Made by a program: the position numbers and the translations under genes
Shown: piece by piece, positions 35,884-48,500 of the stretch
Layout: each line of letters begins with the position of its first letter
How positions within the stretch are numbered: the first letter of the stretch is position 1
Source of the DNA: Capitella teleta
Lineage: Eukaryota > Annelida > Polychaeta > Capitellidae
NCBI GenBank assembly: GCA_000328365.1
Contig: KB309137.1
Span: 152,097 to 216,096, forward strand
Reading direction: 5' to 3'
Length of the DNA stretch: 64,000 nt
The notes under the pieces: generated by a model
What the model saw: only the letters and a program-made list of their open reading frames with translations
Told to the model about the DNA's origin: nothing
The model's database searches: none

Positions 35884-38800
35884 ATGGGACCCAAGAAAGG
35901 AGAAAAAGACAAAAATCAAAACATCCAAGTTGCTGTTCGGTGCCGGTGAGCTCTTCGTGCCTACTTTCTTGTTTATGAATGTGATCAAGTTCCACATATC
36001 GTCAAATTTTGTAAAATTCACTCATTTTAAAATTGTGCACATTTATTTAAATTTAAAATATATATATTTTTTTCATAATTTTGAAAATCAGTTCGCGAAA
36101 TTGTGCGATGAAATGATTTCGCATTTTCGCGAAATTCACATCAACGATTTAAGTCGAACCTCCTGGATACTTCAATCTGAATCTTATGATGAACTCATTC
36201 AGACTACATTCATAATAATTAAATCATGATAATCCTTACTAATTATCTAATACTACTTACTAGTCTACTGTCTAGTACTACAACTAGTATTTGTAGTCAT
36301 AATTATGATAAATAGATAGCACAGAAAGGATAAATCGGGCGAGGTCTCCGTACCCCTTGGTCTCGCTGTAGTATGTCAGCTATCTTATAGTTATACAGTT
36401 ATAGAACTTAATACTAATAGTATATCTCTTTCAAGATTTGTCTCAATCGTGACTTGTCAGTTGTGTGAATCTCCGTACATACTAGTAGTTGTAGTACTCT
36501 CACTGACTGACTCAGTGAGTGAGTCTGACTCAAATCAGACTTATTATCCTATGATCATCATTATTTTTATAATTATAAATATACAGAGTCCGAGTGGCTT
36601 GGGGAACGTCTGTTCTGTCAACTGTTGGGCACTGCAGTGTAACAATTGTTAAGTATTAGTAACTTAGTAGTCTTAAGAGGCATTAGGGTTGCAAGCCAGT
36701 GATAACGTTGCCTATTTAGTATTTAAGGTGTTATGTTCTATGATTTACTATGAACTATGATGATGTATGCTCCCTCAGCAGTGTTGAATGTGTGCACTAT
36801 TACAATATGAATTATGTAAACACAAGACTGCTGCTTGGGAAGCTAATGTACATAGATCATAGCCTTAATTGGCTTAAAAACCAGCAAAGAATAACAAAAA
36901 TTGTCCTGAGTGAATGAGTAATGCAAATCTAAATGTATTTCTCACTTTCAATTCAGACCTCTGAACTCAACTGAGAAGAAGAATGGATCATACTGTGTGG
37001 TTGACCTGAATCCTGAGCGAAGGGAGGTCAATGTCCGTGAGCGTCTTCCGACCTCTGGCACCAAGACCTTCACCTATGACCGGGTCTTTGGCACGCAGTC
37101 CAAACAGATTGAAGTCTACGAGAGCATGGTGGTTCCCATTCTGGAGGAGGTCCTTCAAGGCTACAACTGCACCATGTTTGCGTAAGCCACTCAAAAACTA
37201 TGAATCATCCATGATTACCTGGTATTTTTGTCTCAGATATGGACAGACGGGGACGGGTAAGACTTTCACAATGGAGGGCAATTTCACTGATGACCCCGCC
37301 TTCTGCTGGAACACTGACCCCAACATCGGCATCATCCCTCGTTCCATGGGCCATCTCTTCCACAGACTGGATAACATGGTGCGTGGATTATTATTTTAAT
37401 TTTTTTTTTCTGGGTAATATTAATCTCTGGTGTTTTTTCAGGAAGGTGAATATTCTGTACGCGTGTCGTATCTCGAGATCTACAATGAAGAACTGATGGA
37501 TTTGTTGGGAGCTGAGGCTGTTGAAAATCCACGCCTAAAGATCTATGAAGACTCCAATCGCAAGGGATCATGCATCATCAATGGCCTGGAGGAGGCGGCC
37601 GTTCAGAATTGCGCTGAAGTGTACCGCATTCTACAGCAGGGCTCAATGCGACGCCAAACAGCGTCCACTCTGATGAACGCCCGCTCCAGGTTTGTATCCG
37701 CACGTGTGTTTCCCAGTTTTTCACGACTTTTTTTTATCGTTTTCAGTCGTTCGCATTCAGTGTTCATGGTTACTGTTCACATGAAGGAGAATTCCGTTGA
37801 TGGTGAAGAACTGCTGAAGATTGGGAAACTGAATTTGGTTGGTGGTTTCCATGCTTCATTTGGCATCTGTGCTTATGGATTATGCGCAGGTTGACTTGGC
37901 CGGTAGCGAGTGCATCGGTCGCTCGGGGGCGGTGGACCGGAGAGCCAGGGAAGCTGGCAATATCAACCAGTCGCTGCTGACTCTGGGTCGTGTGATCACT
38001 GCTCTGGTTGAGCGTGCGTCTCACGTTCCGTACAGAGAGAGCAAGCTGACGCGCCTGCTTCAGGATTCCCTCGGAGGCAGAACAAAGACCTCCATCATTG
38101 CTACTGTGTCTCCAGCCTCATGCAACATTGAGGTAACTAAGTCATCATGATGCTCATGCATTTCATCTATTTCTTTTATTGATTGTAAAGTTTATTGTCC
38201 ACTGGTTTTTCCACTAGAATTTTTTCTCAATTCAAAATGGGTAAAAATATATGTGAAAATTTAGTATTGCTTTATGGATTTGCTGTTCTATTATTTGCTC
38301 TGATGTCTTGTTATGTGGGACATTCTTGGATATTGAGAGTTTGAGACCAGAAGATCATAGATGAGATACTTTGTTGTGAGTTCAATACTATTTCACATGA
38401 TGTACTATATCTAATTATTTTCTTGGGTCCTTTTCATAGTGAAATGTCGAAGGTAAAATTTATAAAATGTGAATATTTTGGCCCTTTGATAGCTTTTTAG
38501 ATCAACTTTTGAGACTAGTGATGGGTGAATTTGTCCAATGCTTCGAGCAGTCAGTATTCGTTGAAGCTGAATACTGGAGCCGAATATATACTCATTCCAT
38601 TGCGGCAATACTAATCAATCAAGCTCAATCAAGTAACGCCCCTTCAAGCAGCTGACCAGTTAAGAACAGCTCGTCACATGATTGGTCCAACTCAGCCATG
38701 TGCATCGATGTCCTGCCTTTTTGATGGAAGAAATTTACAACAGTGGACCCGGTGATATTCCACTGATAAAAGCCCTAAGACCAAAAGCAAACAACCAATA

Positions 38801-41800
38801 AAGAAGTTGTGTGGTCATCACTTCTAATTTTTTAAAACAGCTGCCTTCCAAACATTGTTAAATTGTTACTATTTATTTTAAATTTAAAACTTCAATCTTG
38901 AAAGTGTGTTCTTAAGAAGTGAGGACAGTGTTAGTCAATTTAAAGCATTGTTTGTTGATTACCACCCAATTGTTTTGCATTAAAGCGTTTAATTACAACG
39001 AGTAATGCGGGCTCTAGCACACAGGAGAGTAAACAGAGTGACTTGGAGAGTATGTAGGAGAAAATTTATTTCGATATTCAGATTCGTTGAACTCTTTTTT
39101 CATTCAAAGCCGAAGCTTCAGAGATTAGCCAATATTTAAAACACATTTGGCCAGGTTAATTTTTTATTTAGTGTTGTAGAATACGCACGTTTATTTTGTT
39201 TAAATTATTAATTTACTTTTTTAATAATTTGTTTGCATTGTAGGAAACAATGAGCACTTTGGATTATGCGTACAGAGCCAAGAACATCACCAACCGACCT
39301 GAAGTCAATCAGAAACTGACCAAGAAAACCCTGATGAAGGAATACAACGAGGAGATTGAGCGGCTCAGGCGCGACTTGCAGGCGGCCAGGGACAAGAACG
39401 GGGTCTACCTGGCTGAGGAGAATTACACGTAAGCGTTTGGCGCATGCATATGACTAAGTTAATCAATTCCCTTGCAGAGCTATGACCACAACAATTGCCC
39501 AGCAGACAGATTCAATTAAGGATTTGGAGGAGAGATTTGCTGCTCTGGATGCAGATTATATCAAGGTTGGCTACTTTCAAAGGGTTGTGTACGTGTTGCA
39601 TAACTTTGTGGCTTTTCCACAGATTTCTACTATGTTCACTATGACCAAAGAAGATTTGGAAGAAAGAACTCGTCAGTTGGAGGAAATGGAGCAGCTGCTC
39701 AGAGAGACTGAGTCATCTTTGAGACGGACGAGGAAAGATCGTGACGAGCAGAAGCATTTGGTTGGAAAGCATCTGGAGGCAGAGACACACCTCCTCTCTG
39801 AGGCCAAGCAGGTTGGCTTTCTGGCTCTCATCTCTTTATTTTGCTCACACGTTCTTTTTGTAGCTTTTAACAACTGCAGATGAATCCACAAATGATGTCA
39901 AGGGTCTCCATGCAAAACTTGACCGCAAACGTGACGTGGAGTCTGTGAATGAGACTGTTCAGCAGACTTTCCAGCAGAGCTTCAAAAACTGCACGGATGC
40001 CATGGCTGACGAGATCACTGTTTCAGTGTCACAACAGACAGAGCAAGTCTCATGCATGCAGGAAATGCTTAGTAAGTCTGGGTCAGTTTACTTGCGCTGC
40101 TGTACACATGTTTCTCTCACGTCTCTAGGAGAAATGATCGCAAAAAGAAGCGATGAAGCGTCAACCTTGAAGTCATCACTCTCCGAATTCAACACGTCAA
40201 TGACTGAGCAGCTGGCAGCTGTCAAGAAGCAGATTATAGCGGCTGTTGCTGGCGGTCAAGCGCAGTGCTCTGAATTGACGAGCAGCATCACGGAAGCTAA
40301 GGTTTGCTCAATGATTCCGTTGTCGTTTCTGGCTTTTAATTCACGATTAAATAGGACGAAGAATTGTGTCGGCAGTTTTCGTTCCTTGAAGAGACGTTTA
40401 AATCCAAGATGGAGGATCTGCAGCACATGACAACAAGCGTCCTTACAGACATTCGAGAATTTAAACCAGTTCTGAAAGCCCAGGTTGGTTCTTGATCATT
40501 CAAAGTATCAGAGCTCTAAATATAAATTATTATCTCACTTCAGTTTGATGCCCAATCCAGTAAAGTGAGCGCCATGGAATCTGGCCTGTTGCGGCGTCTT
40601 GAAGATCAACAGAGTCTTGTTTCGCAGTACAGCGATGAACTGAGCAGAAACCTCAAGGATCACGAGACACACACGGAACGCAAGATGAAGGAGCATGCGG
40701 CAGAGGAGGAGGTCTGTGACCTATCCGCTCATTCCTTTGCATTCCAATCTGGGTTGTTTTTTCAGGCCATTGCCAGTGAAGTGATCGCCTTGCTGCAGAA
40801 GATGAGTAAAGTCCGTCAAGGCAATTGTGAGGCTGTAACAGAGGATGTAAGTCAATGAAACAACTCATTCTCTTAACTCATTCTCCTTATTCAGGCTCGA
40901 CTTGTGCAAGTTAATCAATTGCATTCGACGTTTGTTTCTGGTGCCACAAGGTAAGCAGATATTTGGTCATTGTGACTGGGAGGAACTATTATTATCTGTG
41001 TTACAGTAACGTCAGTGATTTGAAGTCTGCTGTTCGCGATGAGAGTGAGCAGTTTGGAGAACTCAGTCGCCAGCAGAGTCAGATTTCACAGGCAAAGATG
41101 GCTGACTTTGATCGTCAGTTGGAGGATGTTGTGCAGCAAGAGGCTCAGATTCAAACAGATGCCGCTCGCTTCTCTGAAGAAACCGTCCAGGTGACGTCCT
41201 CCCGCCCTTTGCAGAATTTCTCATTTTTTTAACTATATTATTGTTTTGAAGATTCTTGAGAAGAATGCGTCTGCCTCTGTGGAGTTGGTGGCCAAGCATG
41301 TCGCGAGTTTAGATGCTTTGAGGGAGACGCATGTTGATATGAATGAGGTGGGTGTTTGTGCATTTTATGTTCTCCTGAAATTAAAAGTTTTGTTTCACAG
41401 ACTTGTTGTTCCAATCATGAGGAGAAGACGACTGTGCTCAGAGAAACAGTTGACGCCAATAACAGGCATTCAGAGGAAGATGTGCTGTCTCAGGTCACTG
41501 CGTTGAGTGACCATGCTGAGAACTTAACCGTGAAGTCAACGCAGCACAAACAGCAATTAGCTGATCGAAACAAAGATGTTGACAATTTCATTTTGCGAGA
41601 TTTGAAGAAGGATCTACCAACTGGTTTGTAAAACTTTCTTTTTGTTAAACTTTTCTGACGTTTTCCTCGTGAACAGGTACGACCCCACCCCGTCGTGATT
41701 TTAAATACCCGGTCAAACTGACAAGGACTGACAGGCATAGCTTGCTGCTCTCCGAGTTCCGAGAGCAGTATGTTTTAGAAGAAGCTCTCAACACCCCCAT

Positions 41801-42462
41801 ACCAGAAGATTCACTCTCGGAGGCAAGTTCACTGGTGTAATTTTTTGGTGCTTATTGTCTTAGTTCCTCTCAGAGCGTTCAGCCGACTCAGCTGGATTTG
41901 GATGAAGATGTGTGCAACATCTCCTCAGACTCCGCTCTCAGTTCAGCCTCTGGCTTCTCAGTTAAATTTGATTTAGATAAGGTTTGTTACCTTTCAACTT
42001 TTGTCTATTCATCAACAAAGATAAAGAGGTAGCAAATTTTATTGTTGGGAATCGTGTCTCTTCATCATCATAATTCTTCCCCTGATTATTGGACACACAA
42101 CGCAATCTGAGGGGAGCGTACAAGCGTGTCATGAAATGGCAGCCAGCGTAATCAACCTCAATAATTAATGTTGAAAATGAATTAATGTTGGCACTCCGCT
42201 TTCATTCACCTTTTGATGAATCTTAATTCTTTTGCAATTTGATACCAAGGATAACAAGGAGAACAGAGAGGATCGAAAGATGAGGCCTCCGAGCAAAGTT
42301 CCTCAGAAGCAGAGCAAAGCCGCCGCTCCAGGCGGAAACTCACGTCAGCCACTGAGGAGTCGATCGCCCACGCCACAGCGCAACGCCACGCGGGCAAAGA
42401 CGGGCTCCATCCCTCGCAAGGGCACAGAGTCCAAAATCAGCCGCCCTGCTGTGAAATCCTAA
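35884..42462 (+). CDS. KIF11: Kinesin-5 (Eg5/BimC) mitotic motor
   Basis: Plus-end-directed homotetrameric motor that slides antiparallel spindle microtubules. Twenty-one coding exons: 35884-35945, 36957-37181, 37237-37378, 37442-37689, 37747-37837, 37890-38132, 39244-39428, 39478-39565, 39623-39811, 39864-40071, 40129-40301, 40355-40483, 40544-40711, 40766-40846, 40895-40950, 41007-41190, 41252-41347, 41401-41623, 41677-41822, 41874-41981, 42250-42462; 1085 residues (human 1056). N-terminal motor: [11 protein letters not shown]-loop GQTGTGKT (98-105), switch I SSRSH, switch II VDLAGSE (about 257), [18 protein letters not shown], then [10 protein letters not shown] and a long coiled-coil stalk. 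The tail BimC box reads [16 protein letters not shown] with the CDK1-type Thr-Pro at about Thr933. The basic C-terminus ends [10 protein letters not shown]. Eighteen introns are 48-63 nt; one appears to be GC-AG. Confidence 0.97.
38133..39243 (+). other. KIF11: Long KIF11 intron 6
   Basis: A 1.1-kb intron (GAG|GTAACT … TAG|GAA) within the motor-domain coding region, about 20 times the size of its neighbours. It is AT-rich and shows no recognisable gene or element. The longer introns may carry regulatory sequence or old insertions. Confidence 0.7.
41823..41873 (+). other. KIF11: Probable GC-AG intron in KIF11
   Basis: Exon 19 ends TCGGAG|GCAAGT, an excellent match to the GC-AG donor consensus (AG|GCAAGT), and the acceptor is CCTCTCAG|AGC. 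This gives a 51-nt phase-0 intron, within the 48-63-nt range of the other short introns. The only nearby GT donor (CTG|GTGTAA at 41835) would give a 39-nt intron, shorter than any other here, and five extra residues. Confidence 0.65.
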
Positions 42463-42678
42463 TCAGTGGACGTTTTATTCTGTGTGAATGTGAACCTTTG
42501 AGTGTGTTCAGAAAATGGGTTTTAAGAGCTCTGTTGGTGATTAATATTTTAATTTTTAAGCCTTCTCACTCTCCCCTTATGATTTTTGATTAATTTCTAC
42601 TAATTATTGCCTGCTTTATCCATGTGTATGTAATAATATTCTGCTACCTGTCTTTAAAAATTGCTGAGATGTGAGATG

Positions 42679-42684
42679 AAATAA
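42679..42684 (+). terminator. KIF11: KIF11 polyadenylation signal
   Basis: AATAAA 217 bases after the KIF11 stop codon, the first canonical signal downstream. Confidence 0.7.
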
Positions 42685-42855
42685 ATCTGCATTGTTGTTT
42701 TATGCATCAGCTTTACTCCACACTGTTTTGACTTAAACCGTTTATTCGGTTCGGTTTATTTCCGTGACTTTATTGTTTCACAATCTACAATCGGTATTCA
42801 GTACGATGAACAGAACTAAAGTTACAGAAAAATAATATATGGTCCAACATGGATG

Positions 42856-42932
42856 TACAGTCACCCCTCGTAATCTGAACACCCTTTATTTTACAAATTT
42901 TGTACGAATAGCGGGGGGTTCAGTTTGGTAAA
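42856..42932 (+). mobile_element. Possible pogo/Tigger-type transposon fragment
   Basis: TA|CAGTCACCCCTCGTAATCTG begins at 42856 and continues through a GAACACC motif to GGGGGGTTCAGTTTGG. The CAGT start beside TA and the CCTCGTAA…GAAC pattern resemble pogo/Tigger terminal repeats, and it shares CAGTCA and CTCGT with the fragment at 26920. No transposase frame or matching far end was found; the right boundary is approximate. Confidence 0.3.
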
Positions 42933-45900
42933 CAGCAACAATAGATGTCATTACCGCCCTTCCTTCCTCTTCCGTTCGGCAAAGGGTTCTATGAGACACA
43001 CTGAATGAAATGAGTAGTTTGTCTCACAGTCGCTCTATGTGTGGTAGATGACAGTTCAATCACCTTGCAGCCAGGGGATACTGCATCAGAATATTATTAT
43101 ATATGTAATAAGAATGATTACCTTTGAGCACATTGGCGCAGTGAGCGGGAAAGAAAGAGTAATTAAAGTGCAGAAAGGAAGAATATAATGGATCTGCATC
43201 GATGCTTTCATGCTGCATTGAAATCGATGCAGTTAAATCTTAATGCTGTTAGTCCTAGCCCTACCCCCAATGTTGATTCTTCAATATTAAATTTTCATTA
43301 ATCAAAACAGGCAATCAGCTGACACAATAAATTCTCAAAATAAATTCGACAAAACTTCTTGTGACTATTAACAGAGGAAAGTCGGAAGTGAATCATGAAA
43401 CTGACAAGTGAGTTGAATCCATGCCAAAATAGCATTCTATACAATGCAGAGTTGAGGGGGGTCTGAGTGACTTCTGTGCTGATTCGGGAATTTATTCACT
43501 CGCTCTTTTGATTGCACAATCACTTTGATCTTCTAATTAGTTGGTTGTCGCAGCATTTGTCATTTGTGGCTAGTATTTTTAAGGCACACAATTTTGAATG
43601 GATTGATCACTTGTTCAAATGACTGCAGCTACACACAGGAGATTGGAGTCTGCCACCTTAAATAAACGATGAATGTTTAATTGGCTCAAGTTGAGAGACA
43701 CGTACGACGGGCTCAATATGACACCGTGTTATCTTAAACGACACCTTCTTTAATGAAGTCCTGTATGCGCCCCCATCAAGGATCTTAGATAACAGAGGCA
43801 TGGCTTTACTCCACGCTATGCTCGCTGAGAGTTGAGGCGCCTTCTTGTTATCTAATCTCCTTGGCCCCCCATATTATTTGAATGATTGAACAGTTGAGGG
43901 TTAATTGATAACAAAGACGGTGCTTTCTTCAGTGTCCACTGACAATTTGTTTTTGTTGACTTATAACATCGGCGGCGGCGCTCCTTTGATGTTAGTGTTA
44001 ATAGGGGACAAAATGATTTTGATGTTTGGGGAGTCGGCGCCACAATGTTTATCACGGCTGTCTGTGTATGCTTTAATGTTACATAATCAATGGAACAACA
44101 TCATTTTTGTATTCGAATTTTTCGTTCACAGTACGGACTGCGAGGGTTCGGAATAAGGGTCACATAGGCATGGAGAATGGGTGCGTCGTGGGCCAGACTG
44201 TTCTGATAGCGAGGGAATTCGGATTGCTGGAGGGCGACACTATTGAGCCAAAGAACAATAACAATCATGACATACTAACAGACAGGGGTCACAATAGTGA
44301 CCTTGGACTTTGGTAATGGTACTGGTGATAGTAATAGTAGTGTCATGCGCCGTGCGCATCCAATAAGATCAGTCAGGAGTCCGTTATGATGGAACAGTAT
44401 ATAGGTTCGTAAAGAACTCCAGGGAAGAGGTCTGTGCATGCTTTATAATTGAGATCATAATCACATGTTTCCTGTCATCTTTTATGATATCATGAAATAG
44501 AAAACCAAGCTGAATAAAGTGAGAAAAGTCTGCTAAAATCCGAAAGTGGACAATCACCTCATAATTCCAGTCAAGTCCTGTTGTGCAAAATAATTAACAA
44601 TACATGTACATTCAAAATCGTCATGTTATAGGTCATTTTACAAACGCTATTGATCACAGTATCCAAATAAATTATGAGCTCTACTTGTCTTACGCAAAGT
44701 ATACCTTTCAAAATAGTGCAACACATAAATTTTCGGGATAATGCACCGCTGCAGTCTCAATGACGTAGACCATATTTATACTTTCCATGTGCAGGAAATT
44801 GTACATTGTCAGTAGTTCCTGATCACGGAATTGAGTCCCGACATCCCACATGCAGCCAATGAAGACCGACCGCGAATTGAGTCCGACGCGCAATCGGCGC
44901 CATGCAACGACGAAAAGTTGTGAACAAGCTCACGTTAATCCAAGTGCATTAAAAGTTTAAAACATAACATGAATCATTATGACTATGAATTTTTATGATT
45001 ATAAAATTAATCATGATAGCATTGTATCACTTGTCACTGTATTGCGCATCGAAATAATGTTCGCGTGGCTAATCCCCATCATGACAAGCTCTCAGACCAA
45101 AATGCTATGCATACAAGTTGAGTGTGAGAAATCATAGCGTCATTGTGGAAAGCCCATTGGCATGGCTTATAATAATAATAGACTAACAATGCCAGTATAA
45201 AGGGTGTGCGGTCGACGTGTTGACACTTCTTGGAAGCCATGACTGTTTCCTTCTACCCTCAGTTGAGTCCGCAGATCCTCGAATTGCATGAATGCCCGTC
45301 TGCAAACGTTGTCGCCAATCCCTCCATTGGATGCCACGTGAATGTTGAGGTGTCCTTGCAGTCTTGTTTGCTGTCATCGAGTCCTCGACCCCAGCGCAAA
45401 TAAAGAAAGTGACCTTTCAGTACTTCACCTCATCCGTGAGAGAGAAAATTGCAAACTGCGACCATAAAATACAAGAATATTGCGATATGAAGAGATGTCG
45501 ATTTGAGGACTTCAATCACTTATAACTCTTGCACTTTATCATTACCAATAAACATGCGGCAACTTTACGTGATGAAGTACAGGGTTCAGTTCGAGTACCT
45601 CCAGAAGTGTCCAAATTTATGGTTTCGCTCTAGATTTTAATCGTCAATCAGGTGAATTAGCACAACTGAGTTAGTTGGGGAGGCGCTGGCATATATTCAG
45701 CCTGGGTGCAGTCGGTGTATTTTGTACCTGTCAGTACGCTATGGAAGGCCGAAGATGATTGATTCGAATGATAGCACTACATGTTCATCACAACGTCTTT
45801 CCTTTCGCGCAATTTTCAATACAACATGTAATCCTATATCAAGGGTAACATTAAAAAAATCCACGACAAATTAATGTTCACAAAAATCCACCGAATAAAA

Positions 45901-47038
45901 AGCGGAATATTTATATAATTATCGGCGTGTTCTTCATTTCACGAATCGCTGCACTTACTTACAAGCTCGACAAATAAAAAAGAACGGCGGAATTTAATTG
46001 TATATATAAGTGTGACGTTCCATTCTCGGTGGTCGTGAAGGTCAGCACACTCGTAGCGAATGTCCTAAAAGCGAAGGCCTAAGTACATAATTACTATAGG
46101 CCTATGTACATAATTACTTAATTTATTATATGCCAAGTTTTGTCATAAGTAAACATTTCACAATGTTCCATAGTTCCATACACATGTACTAGCTACTTAT
46201 AAGTTATAACAGAGAAAGTTGATAAATAATAAGTGTTACGTGTGATCCGCTAATTCATCTCATATCCGTACGCGACGTATCGATATTTGTCTTGAAATTA
46301 CTAACCATCCCCTTATTACTATAGTATATACTTGTCACAGGTATGAGCCTTGAGAGTACTGTGGTCGCGGTTAGCAGGAAAACGCCCTCGCGCCGGGCCA
46401 GGAAATCCCGCGTCTGGGGATTCCCCTCTGATCACAACGACAGAGCCACGCTTCGCTCGCCTTTCGTCAGTCGTTCATTTACCTCCATAATTTACCAATC
46501 GCACAGTGTGGGGTGACTGCGGGCAGTGTTAAGTTGGCAAAAGCTATGTAAGGAATAGCGACAGTGAGGAAAAACCTTCCGAAAAACTCACATAATATGA
46601 CCCCCCCCCCTCATGATCACAATGCTGTCCTATCAGGCGCATCGGCTGTGAAGCGTCGCCCCCACCCCCTCGCTACCCACTCGCTTTAAGCGAGGTGCGC
46701 TTTAATAAAACCATGCACTACTTCGAATGCCGGAGATATGACGAAGCCGTGTATAAACATTCTTCTGCAGATAGTTCAAATTTGTGCTGATGCTGATAAC
46801 ATAGTGTGCTGCAAGACTGCAACTGAAGCTCGTTTGACCTCACATGGATATTGAGCTGTGGATATTCCAAGCATTCACACAGGATTACAGGTGAAACGAA
46901 CGCTTTGGTGGAAAACCGTTGAAGCAGCTGACCGCCGCTTCGGAGTGCAGGCCCCCATAGCGCTGACCTAGTTCTGTGTACCTGTACATGACATGGTTGA
47001 CGCTGTTGGTATCTCAGTGAAAGACGAGGTGGTCGAGT
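42933..47038. other. Intergenic region, KIF11 to PLK1
   Basis: About 4.1 kb without a recognisable gene. It includes a run of C at 46601-46610 and a repeated phrase (TACATAATTACT) at about 46084-46120. The last few hundred bases are GC-richer and presumably hold the promoter of the long PLK1 form. An in-frame TGA at 47018-47020 closes the frame upstream of the ATG at 47039. Confidence 0.5.
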
Positions 47039-48500
47039 ATGCTGATGGCCTCGGCGAACTTCAGCAGGAGTGTTCTGTCGCGATCGGCAGCTGAGTCGCC
47101 GGCGGAGGGAAAGGGATCGGAAAGCAAGAAGAAAATGGGATTCGGTTCCAAGATCCGAGTCCCGTTGCTGGGGAAGTCGAAAAAAGTGAAGAAGGTCGGG
47201 AAATTGACAGAGGAGAATCTCATGCGTCACACAGTCGACCTGCATTCACCTCTCGAACACCGCGCGATGCTCCAGCAGCACATAGACAGGCACAACGATT
47301 TCCTGCTCCAGAACCAGTTCCAGAATCCTCCCCCCATTCTGCAGCAGTACGACGATGATGACGCCGTGACCCCTCTGACCCGTGAACTACCTGTCGATGT
47401 ACCGAAACCGCATGCAACTCACAATGGGACATCTCCATATGTGAACACCACGAAAACACCGGATAAACCGACACCTGTGATAGCCATACCCCCGCGTCCC
47501 ACTGACCACGGTGCCCCGAGGGACGGCAGGAAGAAGCGACCCAGCCCCCCTCCCCCTCCCCCCTCCACCGTGGAAGCAGTGGGCACTCCCACTCGGACAC
47601 CGACCTCCTCTCGGAATAACTGTGACTCGATTGCAGCGGATTTATCATCAGTGTGTGTGAGCAAAAAGTCTTTTAGTCGAGAGAACTCTCTCAATTGCGG
47701 CTTAGATAAGTCTGAAGACGATAAGAACAGTAGCGGAGACCTACTCAGTGAGGAGGACGGCTTCCACCGATCACTCGATCACTTCAAACCGAAGCGCCAG
47801 TCGAGTTTCCGCCGCATCTTGCTCGAAGGCATGTCCAGGGCGTCCTCCATGTCGCTGGACAAACTGGAAGCAGCGGACGATTCAACTGGCTTCCAGAAGC
47901 CAAACTTCACCCAAGGAAGCCAGTCGTTTTTAAATAATGCATTTGACTCAAGTCCGGATACCTCCGCGTTTAAGGAAATCCGGAATGTGATTGGGACTCC
48001 ACCAACCGAAGGACCGAACACTCCAGAAGACGACTTGAAGAGTCCACCGTTCGGACGAGAAAGGGCGTCCAGTGCTCCCAACCTCCCTGGCAACATCCAG
48101 AAGCTCCTGGCATCCAGCCCACAGAGACCCAATCTGCAAAATCCGAGCATAGCATCAACCAGATGCCTCCTGATTTTGGGAATTTGAAGAAGGCTCCTGG
48201 ATTGAACCCCATCGCTGAGGAGAGGGAAAATGTCGCCCCAAAGACGAAGAAGAAGAGGAGGACTGAACGATGTCTGTCCGTCGACGCTTCTTCTCGAAAC
48301 AAAGCGAAAAAGGCCAAAAAGAAAGCTCTAGGTTCTGAGCAGATCGACAACCAGCAGAGGTCACAGAGTCTGGACAATCTGGCGGGAGGAGAGGAGGTTG
48401 CTGCTGACCCCGCGAGTAGGACGACATCGTCGAATGGCGAGAAGGGCAAGGAGGGTTCGAAAAAGAGCAAACGAGGCAGGAAGAAGTCCAAGCCAACACC
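47039..48500 (+). CDS. PLK1: Long N-terminal coding exon(s) of PLK1 (alternative start)
   Basis: An open frame from ATG 47039 (or 47045) runs to 48187. A second frame takes over and ends at a consensus donor (ACACC|GTGAGT, 48500) in phase 2, exactly the phase needed by the PLK1 exon at 56870 (join KSKPTP-SAAPSS). A 53-nt intron at 48072-48124 would connect the two frames; otherwise there is a one-base indel. The peptide is about 470 residues, basic and disordered, with KKKMGFGSKIRVPLLGKSKK, a proline run and several serine motifs (SFRRILLEGMSRASSMSLD, RSQSLDNL) suited to basophilic kinases. I recognise no domain. No such extension is known to me in Polo kinases. Joining to PLK1 is inferred from phase and position. 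Confidence 0.6.

Noticed and set aside
41835-41873. GT-AG version of KIF11 intron 19
   Set aside because: It would be 39 nt, shorter than any other intron in the window; the 51-nt GC-AG version fits donor consensus and size better.
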